64,000 nucleotides of DNA from Gallintestinimicrobium propionicum (GCF_025567525.1 NZ_JAOQJY010000001.1:186001-250000); one strand, 5' to 3'. Positions 8,251-17,863 are shown, counted from the stretch's first letter. Translations and numbers: made by a program. The notes: a model not told the origin generated them from the letters alone.

Positions 8251-8312
8251 CCGGTGCCGGGGTTCGGTTTCAGGCACCACCGGCTGCGAAATGTGAATTT
8301 CGCAGCTTTTCC
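8251..8312 (+). promoter_or_regulatory. Double hairpin leader with terminator-like second stem
   Basis: GGTGCC (8253-8258) can pair with GGCACC (8273-8278). It is followed at once by a perfect ten-base stem, GCTGCGAAAT (8283-8292) with ATTTCGCAGC (8297-8306), closed by a GTGA tetraloop of the GNRA type and followed by TTTTCC. The second stem has intrinsic-terminator form and ends about 25 bases before the Shine-Dalgarno of the next gene. It could end the upstream transcript or act as an attenuator. The remainder of 8083-8250 shows no clear gene. Confidence 0.4.
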
Positions 8313-8343
8313 TTACAGATAATCATCGCAAAGGAGGAGACGC

Positions 8344-8655
8344 ATGAAAAATTTTCTGAGACTGGATGGTCTGTCCATTCTGTCTGTCCCATATATGTAC
8401 ATTGACCACAAAGACTATCTTGTCGATTCCTTACTCGCACAGAACCATGTCTCCGTACGGTTCGGAAACGAATTTTCGCGGGACGATTCCCCGTACCGCA
8501 TCATTCTCTGCAAAGTCAGAAAGAAAGACACAGCGGAATTTGAGAAATCCATGGAATTGCTGTGCAACAAGATGCTTTTTTTCGAACACAGCGATTACAT
8601 GGGATTTTGCAACAATATCATGGAAACACTGGAACAGAATCGAGGTGCCGCATGA
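8344..8655 (+). CDS. Small hypothetical protein, 103 aa
   Basis: A soluble 103-residue protein with a strong AAAGGAGGAG ribosome site before the ATG. I do not recognise a family. It contains the segment SVRFGNEFSRDDSPYRIIL and a helical C-terminus. Its stop overlaps the start of the next small gene as ATGA, so the two are translationally coupled. It has a candidate structured leader upstream. Confidence 0.55.
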   Translation: MKNFLRLDGLSILSVPYMYIDHKDYLVDSLLAQNHVSVRFGNEFSRDDSPYRIILCKVRKKDTAEFEKSMELLCNKMLFFEHSDYMGFCNNIMETLEQNRGAA

Positions 8656-8903
8656 AAAAATCATTTGTCCCAATCAATAAACAGAGTAAGAAAGCAAGAA
8701 AAGCATATCATTCCGCACAGCGTTCCACCTGGGGAATCCTGAACCCGGCAACGCGGACCATGCCGAACGGCAAGGCATATGACCGAAAGAAACAGAAGGT
8801 CAACGACAGAAGCGACAGGGAATCCTCCTTCGACTCCCTGCCGCTTCCTTTTTGTCCGTCTCTGCTGATCAATCCCACAGGTTCCAAAAATATTTTGTCA
8901 TGA
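8652..8903 (+). CDS. Small basic hypothetical protein, 83 aa
   Basis: Starts MKKSFVPINKQSKKARKAYH and contains WGILNPATRTMPNGKAYDRKK. This is a Lys/Arg-rich pattern I have seen in short unnamed Firmicute proteins; function is unknown. The ATG overlaps the preceding stop by four bases. The 3' end overlaps the convergent 215-aa gene by 35 bases. The last part (SLPLPFCPSLLINPTGS) is less basic and may be extra sequence, since it lies largely over the convergent gene; a truncated or frameshifted end is possible. Confidence 0.5.
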   Translation: MKKSFVPINKQSKKARKAYHSAQRSTWGILNPATRTMPNGKAYDRKKQKVNDRSDRESSFDSLPLPFCPSLLINPTGSKNILS

Positions 8904-9516
8904 GCACCATGCCCTGCTTTAGGCACCGGTCTCGGTACTCTCGCAGTTCACCCTCAGCCGCCAGCCACTTTTCCGATATCTCCGCATATTCCGGCACATC
9001 GCTCATCATATATAAACGGTGCGTATGCTCCCGTTTTTCCCTCGCAATCTCCTCTTCCGTTTTCAGCTTCTCACCGAGCATGCCGTATTTTACTGTGAAT
9101 TCTTCCCGTGCCAGATCATGTTCTTTCTCATACGGATTCTTTTTTCTGCATGTGTCCTCATTCGCTTCCCGGAACAGAAATTCCATTCTCTTCAGAATAC
9201 GGTTCCATTTCTGGATATTTTCTTCCTCCAGTCCCTCAAAAGAGCCTGGGTAACCATGGCTGTTGATGCGAAGGTCATGGATCATGTTCGGAACAACCGT
9301 AAGGAACCATTGGTCAATTGACCAGGTATCTCGGTAACAGTATCCGTACCGCAGTCTCTGATAAATGCAGATGATATCTTCCTTCCATATGGAAATTCTT
9401 TCCCATAATGATTCTCTCTTCCGGTACGACAGAAAAACAGAACATTCTTCCTTCCGTCTCTTTCTGTTTTCTTTCGGACTCATTCGCTTTGTAATTTTCT
9501 TTACGGTTTCATCCAT
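8869..9516 (-). CDS. Phage-type hypothetical protein, 215 aa
   Basis: A charged protein rich in Arg, Glu and Trp. Residues about 48-90 include YRYGYCYRDTW-type sequence followed by a HGYPGSFEG segment, a pattern known to me from unnamed proteins in Clostridia, often phage or mobile-element encoded. Function is unknown. AAAGGAG lies eight bases before the ATG. It is downstream of the defence operon on the same strand but separated from vsr by a terminator, so it is probably a separate unit. Confidence 0.6.
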   Translation of the reverse strand: MDETVKKITKRMSPKENRKRRKEECSVFLSYRKRESLWERISIWKEDIICIYQRLRYGYCYRDTWSIDQWFLTVVPNMIHDLRINSHGYPGSFEGLEEENIQKWNRILKRMEFLFREANEDTCRKKNPYEKEHDLAREEFTVKYGMLGEKLKTEEEIAREKREHTHRLYMMSDVPEYAEISEKWLAAEGELREYRDRCLKQGMVLMTKYFWNLWD

Positions 9517-9610
9517 TGCAGTTTCTCCTTTCCCGTAATATCCTTGATACGACAGTTATATCATGACTCTGGAAAGGCTGCATTGAACCCATGGTTTAAT
9601 ATTCCTGCAG

Positions 9611-9645
9611 AAAAAGGAAAAAGTGCAAGCCATATGCCTGCACTC
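9611..9645 (-). terminator. Terminator of the DISARM-like operon
   Basis: On the minus strand AGTGCAGGC (9645-9637) pairs with GCTTGCACT (9630-9622), with one mismatch and a short ATATG loop, and is followed by TTTTTCCTTTTT. It lies just after the vsr stop codon and marks the 3' end of the operon. Confidence 0.7.
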
Positions 9646-9660
9646 TCCTGCTTTCTTCCA

Positions 9661-10110
9661 TTATTCATCATCTGCATCATGCTCTGCCAGCATTCCTTCG
9701 AAAATTGTTTCTTCTATAATCCGTAAACACTCATCCGGTTTTTTCAATATATCTTTTCCCCAGAAGCGGATGACCGTCCAGCCACGAAAAAGCAGTTCCT
9801 TGTTGACTTCGTCATCGCGTTCCATGTTTCTGGCGATCTTTTTTACCCAGAAATCCCCGTTATTTCCACACTCCAGTTGCGGTTTCAATACTTCCCAATC
9901 CTTGCCGTGGAAAAACTCACTGTCACAGAATACGGCTATTCTGTACTTCGTCAGAACAATATCCGGCTTTCCGGGCAGTTCCGCCCAGTTTTTTCGGTAT
10001 CCGTATCCATGCTGTCTTAAAACTTTCCGTAGGGCAAGTTCAATCTTCGTATCCTTTGCATGGATGCAGCGCATGTTTTCGCTTCGCTGCTTACTTACCG
10101 GATTTTGCAT
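9661..10110 (-). CDS. vsr: Very short patch repair (Vsr) endonuclease
   Basis: A 149-aa Vsr-family mismatch endonuclease, close to the usual length. Visible features are a START-like helix (AKDTKIELALRKVLRQHGY), the catalytic core LPGKPDIVLTKYRIAVFCDS with the conserved Asp of PDIV, the SEFFHG segment in place of the classical FxHGCFWH, and FRGWTVIRFWG near the C-terminus. Vsr nicks DNA at T:G mismatches created by deamination of 5-methylcytosine. It is the last gene of the operon headed by a C5-cytosine methyltransferase, seven bases after the helicase stop, with AAAGGAG before its ATG. Protecting the host from the mutagenic effect of that methyltransferase is the natural role. Confidence 0.88.
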   Translation of the reverse strand: MQNPVSKQRSENMRCIHAKDTKIELALRKVLRQHGYGYRKNWAELPGKPDIVLTKYRIAVFCDSEFFHGKDWEVLKPQLECGNNGDFWVKKIARNMERDDEVNKELLFRGWTVIRFWGKDILKKPDECLRIIEETIFEGMLAEHDADDE

Positions 10111-10116
10111 GATCGG

Positions 10117-11829
10117 TCACTCTCCTTTGTGATGCACCCGTGCCGTGCATTTCAACGCGGAAGCCAAATCGCGCATGGGTCGGCGACCGGTTTCTCCCGC
10201 CTGCTCCACCGCTCTTTTGCATGATTCATTATCCATCATTGTCATGATGTCGAGCCGGACACGCGCCCTGGATGCACCCACATAAAACAGCATGTCATCC
10301 TTCAACACGGTCCGCTCCGTAAAATCGACAAGAACGACCGCATCCGCCTCAAGCCCCTTAAATTTTCTGCAGGTCGTGAACCGGAATCCTCCATATGTTC
10401 CGTCCGCCGCGTATCCGTTCAGAAAGCTTTCATCCACCGTTCTGAGGGCAAGAATCACGATGTCATCAATTCCGTCACGCTTCAGACCGTCGAGAATTTC
10501 ATCCAGTGCCGAAATGGACGATCCGACATCTTCGCAGAAATGAAGGCAGGGAATTTTCCCGGTTATCGCACCCGCAGTCAGCAAAAATGTCCGGTTTTCG
10601 CTCTTTTTTAACAGACTGGTGGCCGTTTCCGATATGTTTTCCGTGTTTCTGCAGTTCCTGTGCAGGGTAAGACGGCATTCCGCATTCAGGATGAATTTCG
10701 GAACCCAATCCGTCTGAACGGACTGCAGTTCATCATAAAACACATAAAAAGAGGCCTTCGATTCCGCATCCGCCAAAACGGCGTCATGCAGCAGTTCCAG
10801 AAGCTTCGCGTTTTCGATTCCGTCACGTCCGAAGTCCTGTCCTTCGTCGACGATGACATGATCATACGGGAAACTGTAGAAAGCCGCATAATCTTTCAGC
10901 TTTTCCTTTGCCTTTGCATAATTTGAAACCGCCGTTCCGCAGATTCTGCATGCATAACCGTCCAGGGTCATGAAATGAATATTTGGATTCTCATACCGAC
11001 ATGCAAGATACTTTTTCAATTCCGCATTGTAACAGAGGAACAGCACGGATTCCCCGTTTAAGGCATGACGCCGTGCCTTTTCAACCGCAATCAGGGTCTT
11101 CCCCGTTCCGGCCGCACCGTTTATGACGGCACATCTCTGCTCCGTGAGAAAATTCAGGATTCCGCTCTGCTCGCCCAGCATTCTGTGAAACACCGCGTGT
11201 TTCAGATCAACATCAAATCCGGCCGGAGGAAATATGTTGAATTGCGGACACAGCACTTCGTGGACAAGTTCGCAAAATTCACGATTCGAAAGTTCCGTGT
11301 TCACTCCGGATGGAACGTTCAGGGAAAACAGGCGCTCCACATAAGGCAAAGGATCCGAAAGTGCTTCCTTTCCCAACGTAATGGCAGGATCCGCTTCCGG
11401 CGGCAGAGTAATCTGTTTTATCCGTTCATCGGAAAGAGACGGAAACCATACCGCATGCAGAAATTTGATCTTTTCCGTCAGATGTCCGAAACGGCTGTTC
11501 CCGATCAGTTCCATGAGTTTCCATTTATTTGCGGCAGCCTGTTTAAACGGTCCTCCCGAACGCATCGGCTGTCCATTTCCGTACATCCAGCTTCCGTCCC
11601 TGTAGGAAACCGCTCCGGCCTTGGCCTCCAGGCACAGAATTCCCATTTCACTGTGAAAAATGATAAAATCCGTTTCGCTTTCATGAATCATGCCTGAGCT
11701 TACATTTGTCGAGCGAAAGGAATGAAACACCATAAAAGCCTCCGGCAGTCCTTTCAACGCATCGAACATCACGTCTTCGAGACTGCCCGGATGAAATGGA
11801 TTCGGGTATTCAGGAATCATAACGGCCAT
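10117..11829 (-). CDS. NERD-domain nuclease / SF1 helicase fusion
   Basis: A 570-aa protein. Residues about 15-125 form a NERD (nuclease-related) domain with the ETDFII and CLEAKAG strands carrying the conserved Asp and Glu-x-Lys residues. The rest is a UvrD-like superfamily 1 helicase: Walker A GAAGTGKT (about 238), Walker B VIVDEGQD (about 322), FKGLEADAVVLVDF (about 488) and YVGASRAR (about 525). It starts two bases after the drmB stop and is followed by vsr, in the slot where the phospholipase-D gene drmC stands in described DISARM systems. It may supply the nuclease activity here; that is inference. Substrate preference is unknown. Confidence 0.85.
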   Translation of the reverse strand: MAVMIPEYPNPFHPGSLEDVMFDALKGLPEAFMVFHSFRSTNVSSGMIHESETDFIIFHSEMGILCLEAKAGAVSYRDGSWMYGNGQPMRSGGPFKQAAANKWKLMELIGNSRFGHLTEKIKFLHAVWFPSLSDERIKQITLPPEADPAITLGKEALSDPLPYVERLFSLNVPSGVNTELSNREFCELVHEVLCPQFNIFPPAGFDVDLKHAVFHRMLGEQSGILNFLTEQRCAVINGAAGTGKTLIAVEKARRHALNGESVLFLCYNAELKKYLACRYENPNIHFMTLDGYACRICGTAVSNYAKAKEKLKDYAAFYSFPYDHVIVDEGQDFGRDGIENAKLLELLHDAVLADAESKASFYVFYDELQSVQTDWVPKFILNAECRLTLHRNCRNTENISETATSLLKKSENRTFLLTAGAITGKIPCLHFCEDVGSSISALDEILDGLKRDGIDDIVILALRTVDESFLNGYAADGTYGGFRFTTCRKFKGLEADAVVLVDFTERTVLKDDMLFYVGASRARVRLDIMTMMDNESCKRAVEQAGETGRRPMRDLASALKCTARVHHKGE

Positions 11830-11830
11830 T

Positions 11831-14173
11831 TTATTTCATCCCCTTGATGATTTTCTTATTGTCCTCGCTTAAACCGTTCGGACCGTAAATGCATTTCACG
11901 CCGTTGTTCATGGCGGCTTTCATGGCATCTTCCTGACCGGAAGCGAAATACATGATCTGCTGATCGGACCAGCAGTAATCGCATTCCAGCGTATCGGGAT
12001 TTCCCGGCACGCTGAATTTTGCATTACGGAGCGGCATCCGCTTTCCCTCAAACGCCCGATTTTCCGCAATCCAGTCGGCAAGTTCCCGTTCACCGTCCGT
12101 CTCCGCAAACTGCGAGATGTCCGACGTCACGCTTGTCCAGTCTTCTCCGCTCATGTCAGTTCCTGATATGACAGTCACGGAACTTCCGTCTTTTTTCTTA
12201 TCGGTCCAGGCTGAAGCCGTTTTTCCCGGCACGCTTTTCCACCCGTCTCTCCCATACAGCTGTTCATGGAAAAATCCCAGTTTTTTATTGTCATATGTTC
12301 CGACCGCGACTCCACGATCCAGAAAAACATTGAATTCCTCGCAGCATGTTTCCGGAAGAAGGCAGCAGGAATAGCAGGCGGCAAGGTTCAGGGAATCCCG
12401 ACCCTGACCGTTACTGAGAGAACATACCGGGTCATTGGAACAGATAACGGCAGATTCAATCGCCTTTTTGTATATTCCCGGAAACGTGTCGTATCTTCCC
12501 TGACGCACGAGTCCCCCCAGTGTTCCTTCCGAATCGCCGCTTGCCGTATAAATCAGAATGCCGGCCATTTCCTTGCCGTCCGCGGCTTCTCCGCAGTATA
12601 TTCTCTCTTTAAGGGATGAAATGTTATAGCCGCATTCAAAACTCAACTGTTTGATCAGCAGGTGTGAAATCGTATGCAGCAAAAGAAATTTTCCCGAAAT
12701 CTTTCGCGGGTTCTGACTTCCCAGGAATGATTTATCGTAATTTTCCTGAAGCGTGTTCACCCGTCTTTCGAGAGCCGCATTTCCGCTTCTCCAGGCATTG
12801 ATGAAGTCCTCGTCAAATTCAATGAAAATACCTTCTCCGTATACGTTGTAGCCCGGATACCAGTCATCATCCTTCTTTTTGATGTTTACAAAATTATAGG
12901 AAGCACCGGATATCAGGGAAGCCGGAAACGGGGTGATTCTTGAAAAACCGAGCATGACCTGCACTTCCCTGATTTTTTCAATCAGGGATATGCTTTTGAC
13001 AAATGGAATGTCGTATTTTTTAATGTCCGTTCCGACACGCTTAAAGTCATCATACTGAGTTCCGGTCACGGAAGCCCGCCCGGAAAGTGCGTCAAATTCC
13101 GCCGAACGGTATTCGATGCTTCCCGTATCATAATTAAGTTCCTCATGCTCGGACATGCGTCGGCTGAGAATCTCCCGTACCTGTTCGGCTCTGCATCCGA
13201 TATTGTCGCCTATCTTTTTTGCGTATTCATCCAGTTTCCCCTGTATGTAATTATCCACCTGTTCTTCCGGCAGCCCCATGGCTTTCTTCATTTCCATGAA
13301 TGCTTCAATTTTCGTCCTGAATTCTTCATACAAACTGCTGTCTTCAATGCGGCTGTTAATGATGTCGGAAAACGGAGGAATTACGAGAGAACTGGCGGTT
13401 ACCGGAAAATATACCGAAGAGCTGCCCCTCTGAAGGACTTTCGGATAAATGCCGCAGCCTTCCTTCTCGTTTTTCCACGGATGCCCGCCGTCGCAGGAAA
13501 AGTCATATTTCCCGCCAAACTTATCATCAAGACGTGCAAATTCCCCTTCATTAAAGGCATCCTTTAATGTTGCCGACGCATTGCAGGTCGTGCATTTTAT
13601 GCTGAGACCTTCCAAACCTTCGGAAGCCATCGGACTTGTCGTAAATGTCAGCTTCGGATTTCCGCATATGTCTTTTGCTCCGCCGAAATTTTTCGCATGC
13701 ACCCACTTTACCCACGGGAAATCGTTGATATGTCCGTGAGCACATGCCGTTACGATTCTTGCGACCACAAGTTCAACGTGATCCTTCGGACAATATAATC
13801 GACGGCTCATGTTTCTGTTGGCGGTTTTTTCTTTTTCCTTGGCACCTTTGTTGAATTCCGCAATCCATTGGGAAAGCGGCTGGAAACGGCGGCATTTCGG
13901 GCAGAAATACCATTCCGGGAAACGGGCATAGGCGATACCGTCCCGATTCTTTCCGCCTGCAGGCATGCCGAAATAACGGACACCGAGGGATTTTTCCAGG
14001 CGTTCGTCATGAATGCGGACAATCTGATCGTTCCAATACTCCGGTGCGGCGGTCATGAGTGTCTGGGAAGGAAAATCCACCATCGCACCGACACCGTACT
14101 GCAGTACGGCCTGAGAGGCGCGCACGGAATGCGATGTAACATTCAGTCTGATTTTTTCAGTGTGTTTAGCCAT
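11831..14173 (-). CDS. drmB: DrmB-like DUF1998 protein
   Basis: A 780-aa protein with the hallmarks of DISARM DrmB. These are an N-terminal basic segment, a zinc pair at CPKC (about 91), further Cys/His knuckles (CPKD, CAHGHIN, CTTC), a long central region, and a C-terminal DUF1998 region with the Cys-rich patch CYSCCLLPETCCEEFN (about 600). DrmB acts with the helicase DrmA; the pair forms the core of all described DISARM types and binds DNA. The start overlaps the end of drmA by eight bases and has GAAGGAGG before the ATG, indicating translational coupling and a stable DrmA-DrmB pair. Confidence 0.85.
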   Translation of the reverse strand: MAKHTEKIRLNVTSHSVRASQAVLQYGVGAMVDFPSQTLMTAAPEYWNDQIVRIHDERLEKSLGVRYFGMPAGGKNRDGIAYARFPEWYFCPKCRRFQPLSQWIAEFNKGAKEKEKTANRNMSRRLYCPKDHVELVVARIVTACAHGHINDFPWVKWVHAKNFGGAKDICGNPKLTFTTSPMASEGLEGLSIKCTTCNASATLKDAFNEGEFARLDDKFGGKYDFSCDGGHPWKNEKEGCGIYPKVLQRGSSSVYFPVTASSLVIPPFSDIINSRIEDSSLYEEFRTKIEAFMEMKKAMGLPEEQVDNYIQGKLDEYAKKIGDNIGCRAEQVREILSRRMSEHEELNYDTGSIEYRSAEFDALSGRASVTGTQYDDFKRVGTDIKKYDIPFVKSISLIEKIREVQVMLGFSRITPFPASLISGASYNFVNIKKKDDDWYPGYNVYGEGIFIEFDEDFINAWRSGNAALERRVNTLQENYDKSFLGSQNPRKISGKFLLLHTISHLLIKQLSFECGYNISSLKERIYCGEAADGKEMAGILIYTASGDSEGTLGGLVRQGRYDTFPGIYKKAIESAVICSNDPVCSLSNGQGRDSLNLAACYSCCLLPETCCEEFNVFLDRGVAVGTYDNKKLGFFHEQLYGRDGWKSVPGKTASAWTDKKKDGSSVTVISGTDMSGEDWTSVTSDISQFAETDGERELADWIAENRAFEGKRMPLRNAKFSVPGNPDTLECDYCWSDQQIMYFASGQEDAMKAAMNNGVKCIYGPNGLSEDNKKIIKGMK

Positions 14174-17100
14174 CTTCTTCCTCCTTCCATTCGATGATCG
14201 ATCCCGGCACCATGACGTCCACGTTACGCATTGAGGTCATGGTTTCAAATGCCGGATCATCACGATACGTCCCGAATGTCTTCATAAGACGCTCTCCCGG
14301 AGCATCAGGGCCGGTTACCATGAATTTTTTTCCGTAGCAAAAGATATCAGCCGCATTCTTCGCCAAATCTTCCCATTTGTCAAGAATCTCTTCCATTTCC
14401 CGTCTGAGTTCCGCGGATTCATCCTTCATGTTCGGATTGATGCGGCGGTTAACATCAATACAGCGGTTAATCAGGTATTCGCAGATATTTTTTACCGTTT
14501 CCTCATACCCGTCACCGCGAAACTTCACCGCATCGTTTTCCTGTTCCAGTCCCTTTACCGACAGTCGGATATATGCAATCAGAACCGCATGAAGGGCTCT
14601 TTTTCTCGCCGGTGCAGAAAACGGTGTTGCACCGGTAGGCTCCACATGGCGATAGAACGATTCATGATAAGGCCGGAACTGTTCATAATGGGAGCGGTCA
14701 CGGCTTTTTCCTCCGTCATACATGGTAAAAGCTACACCCGGGAATTCACGGCCGACACGGCTGGATGCCTGTATGTACTCGCTGGTTAGCTTCGGCTGCC
14801 CGACAAGAAGCATCACGTTCAGACGTGCTACATCGATTCCGACCGAAATCATGTTTGTCGCAAGAAGAACGTTGCACGGATACGGTGGAACATGTTTCTG
14901 CATGTTTTCGGTTGAATATTCGTTCTTTTCCAGCTTGTCCAAGGTCTGGTTCAACTGCGTGGTGGAAACCCGGCTGGTCAGTTCATCTGCGGTACCGATT
15001 TTTCTTACCTCCACATTGGATTTCAGACGATAACACATTCTCTTCATGAAATCCTTGACATCATCATCCACCATGGTTGCCGCTTTTCCAAGATCCTTCA
15101 GACTGTTGTAATAAGCCGTAAGGGTCCAGAGTTTGTCTTTCACTTTATCACTGACATCCATGTCCTTTGCCTTCTGCAGCATCGCTGCCATGGAGCGGAT
15201 CTCCATCATGGCCTTCGTCTTTCCAGACGGCATAAGTCCTACGTATTTTCTTCCGAAGATTTCATTCCCATAATCGATTTTTGATTCCCTTGCAAAGAAG
15301 GAATCCTCTGCATCCAGAGCCGGATGCGGGAACTGACTGACATCCCTGTCATAAAGCGCCGCACACTGCTCCACCGCACGCCGGATGGTTGCGGTTGATG
15401 CCACGATTTTCGTAATGTTTCCCTTTTTACGGCATAACGCATCTATGGCACTCTCGTACAGACCGACCATGGTTCCGAGCGGACCCGAAATCAGATGAAG
15501 TTCATCCTGAATGATCAGTTCCGGCGCACGGTTTGCTGAGTTCAGGGCAAAGAAATTCCCTATCTGCTCATTCCAGGGAAGCATTGCAAACTTATCCACA
15601 GTTCCGAAAAGAAGCGTCGGCGGTTTCGTGTACAGTTCCTGATCCACGACCTGAACCGGCAAACCGTTGCCGAACGGGCAGGACTGTCTCGGGCAAAACA
15701 ATTCAAAATGATTGCTGCTGCGCATTCTATAGCCGAATATTCCCCTTATTTTCTTTGTTTTATCCTGTTCCTGCGTCATGCGGGTTCCGCACCACGGACA
15801 CTTTAAAACCTGAAACTTGTTATAGGTATCCTTTGCATATTCCAGACTATATCCGGCACTTTTGTTCAAGTGCTCCAAATTCTTTTTGGCTTTCTCATTG
15901 GTGTTCGGAGTATGGTCCCCTCCGATCCAAAGCCCTATGGTTATCGGAGACTTTCCAAGCACATAACGTTTATATCTGGATTTTTTCGCTTCACAATCCT
16001 TTCTGATCCTTTCACAGGCACAGATAAGCGTTGATGCACGGGTAAACTGCTGTGCGGCAAGAAGTCTCAGGGTGTAACGCATGATAACCGTCGTGCCGTT
16101 ACTTTCTTCCGGATGGCGGAACCGTCTGTAAAAAATGGTCATTGCCGTAAGACCGAGATATGCTTCCGTTTTTCCGCCGCCTGTCGGAAACCAAATGAGA
16201 TCGACCATGGAACGGTCCGCGGAGGAGTCATCCGTAACCGAAACAACATCCAGAAGCATAAATGCAAGCTGGAACGGTCTCCAGGCATATCTGTCTTTTG
16301 GAAATGCCGTGTCGGCAGTTACGTAATCAATGTTTTTCAAAACATCCGAAAGTTCTCTTTCATCAGGGAACGTAGCCGGATATTCCCTCTGAACCGCAAG
16401 CTGAACTCTTTGCATGAACATGGCACGATTGGCAAGCTGGAAGGCATCCCACGCCCTGCCATCTTCCCTGAGAATTCCGATACCGTTCCTCATGCGTTCG
16501 CACGCTTCCCGGCATCCCTTCAGATTTTTCTCGGCGGCTTTCATAAAACGTGGATTCAGTGAATGAGATCGTGCAAACAAATCATCGATCCAGGCCGAAT
16601 ACGCATCAACCAGTTTTGTCAGATCATTGATTTTTTCATTTCTGTCCGTTTCATCAAGGTCGGAAAGGTATTTCATGGACAGTGTTTTATCGCTTACTCC
16701 GCAGTTTTTCGGAAGAGTAAAGTCCATGGACGGTACTTCGCATTCCGGGAAAAAGTCATTCCGTATGTAACCGGACCCTTTTGCGTCAATATCCCAATTA
16801 ACGGCAGTTCCGAGACCGGTGCCATACACATGCTTGTTCTGGTACTGCAGTTCCAGAGACTGTTCCTCCTCATCCAGAACGTCAAAATTTACGGCTCCGG
16901 CATATTTTTCAAACACGAAATCATTATTTGCCGAATCAATTCTGAGCTCCGGCTGAAAAATACAGTTGATTCCGCGTGGGCGGTCCACGGTTTTATTCAC
17001 CGCCATGATCGTCAGGGACGTGGTTCCGTTTTCCATTTTTCTTCTCAGGGCGGTTATTTCCAGAAGTCCGTGTTCCGGGATTTCGGATTCGCTTACATAG

Positions 17101-17861
17101 TCCCTGTCTCCGAACACGATTTCATGATTCAGTTCCCGCGGTTCACGGACATAACCGTTTCTCAGCTGATCGGCAAGCTTATAGAGATTGTCAATGAGGT
17201 GATCATCATCCGTATCCAACAGATCACGTTCCTTCAACTGACGGATTGTTTTTCGATCCATCGGCTGAAGCAGTTTCAGAGTCTTTTCCTCAACGTCGTA
17301 TCCGACATAAGAATCAAACCCGTCCGGAGCAATCCACTCTCCCTGTCGTACCGGAGTAAAAGGAATCCGACAGTCTTCCAGGCGTGATTTTCTGTATGTG
17401 CCGTATTTCAATGAAATTCTGACGCGATCCGTGTTGCCTCTGACAAAGAACGTGATGCCGAATGAAGACGGCATGTTCTGGGCCGCCAGACTGACCTCCT
17501 CATCCAGATTATTCTCCGGATCTGGCTCGTCATCGATATCCTCGCTGCTCTTTTCATCTTTGGTATTTTCCGGTATTTTCACTTCGACATAGTCGGAATT
17601 ATCGGACGCGATGCTTTCCGTCGGTTCTTCGCTTTCCGCATTATCCTCCTGTTCGGCGCGATCCACGTCATTTTCGTCCGCTTTCATTTTATTATCCTTC
17701 GGAAAAAGAATTCCGATGGAATATCTTTTTTCCGGCAGCGTCGTGATCAGTTCATGTTCTGCATCCGGCACGGAAACCTCCGAACCGGGGCCGAGCAGTT
17801 CGTCTTTTACCAGGGCGATGAATTCGTCCCTGGCTTCAAGCATTTCAGACTTAAATCCCAT
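14166..17861 (-). CDS. drmA: DrmA-like SF2 helicase
   Basis: A 1231-aa superfamily 2 helicase, typical of DISARM DrmA. It has a long N-terminal region with an acidic low-complexity stretch (about 60-125), then the helicase: Walker A PTGGGKTEAYLG (about 558), a four-Cys zinc ribbon inserted between the lobes (CPWC then CPRQSC, about 685-725), the Walker B box DELH (about 785), and a second lobe with ATNMISVGID and QASSRVGR (about 995-1035). It starts just after the drmE stop and overlaps drmB. In known DISARM systems DrmA unwinds or moves along incoming DNA with DrmB. DrmA is the most recognisable member of the cluster. Confidence 0.9.
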   Translation of the reverse strand: MGFKSEMLEARDEFIALVKDELLGPGSEVSVPDAEHELITTLPEKRYSIGILFPKDNKMKADENDVDRAEQEDNAESEEPTESIASDNSDYVEVKIPENTKDEKSSEDIDDEPDPENNLDEEVSLAAQNMPSSFGITFFVRGNTDRVRISLKYGTYRKSRLEDCRIPFTPVRQGEWIAPDGFDSYVGYDVEEKTLKLLQPMDRKTIRQLKERDLLDTDDDHLIDNLYKLADQLRNGYVREPRELNHEIVFGDRDYVSESEIPEHGLLEITALRRKMENGTTSLTIMAVNKTVDRPRGINCIFQPELRIDSANNDFVFEKYAGAVNFDVLDEEEQSLELQYQNKHVYGTGLGTAVNWDIDAKGSGYIRNDFFPECEVPSMDFTLPKNCGVSDKTLSMKYLSDLDETDRNEKINDLTKLVDAYSAWIDDLFARSHSLNPRFMKAAEKNLKGCREACERMRNGIGILREDGRAWDAFQLANRAMFMQRVQLAVQREYPATFPDERELSDVLKNIDYVTADTAFPKDRYAWRPFQLAFMLLDVVSVTDDSSADRSMVDLIWFPTGGGKTEAYLGLTAMTIFYRRFRHPEESNGTTVIMRYTLRLLAAQQFTRASTLICACERIRKDCEAKKSRYKRYVLGKSPITIGLWIGGDHTPNTNEKAKKNLEHLNKSAGYSLEYAKDTYNKFQVLKCPWCGTRMTQEQDKTKKIRGIFGYRMRSSNHFELFCPRQSCPFGNGLPVQVVDQELYTKPPTLLFGTVDKFAMLPWNEQIGNFFALNSANRAPELIIQDELHLISGPLGTMVGLYESAIDALCRKKGNITKIVASTATIRRAVEQCAALYDRDVSQFPHPALDAEDSFFARESKIDYGNEIFGRKYVGLMPSGKTKAMMEIRSMAAMLQKAKDMDVSDKVKDKLWTLTAYYNSLKDLGKAATMVDDDVKDFMKRMCYRLKSNVEVRKIGTADELTSRVSTTQLNQTLDKLEKNEYSTENMQKHVPPYPCNVLLATNMISVGIDVARLNVMLLVGQPKLTSEYIQASSRVGREFPGVAFTMYDGGKSRDRSHYEQFRPYHESFYRHVEPTGATPFSAPARKRALHAVLIAYIRLSVKGLEQENDAVKFRGDGYEETVKNICEYLINRCIDVNRRINPNMKDESAELRREMEEILDKWEDLAKNAADIFCYGKKFMVTGPDAPGERLMKTFGTYRDDPAFETMTSMRNVDVMVPGSIIEWKEEEDG

Positions 17862-17863
17862 GG

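Noticed and set aside
7200..9516. A prophage remnant
   Set aside because: Only one gene looks phage-type; no integrase, terminase, capsid or attachment site is visible.
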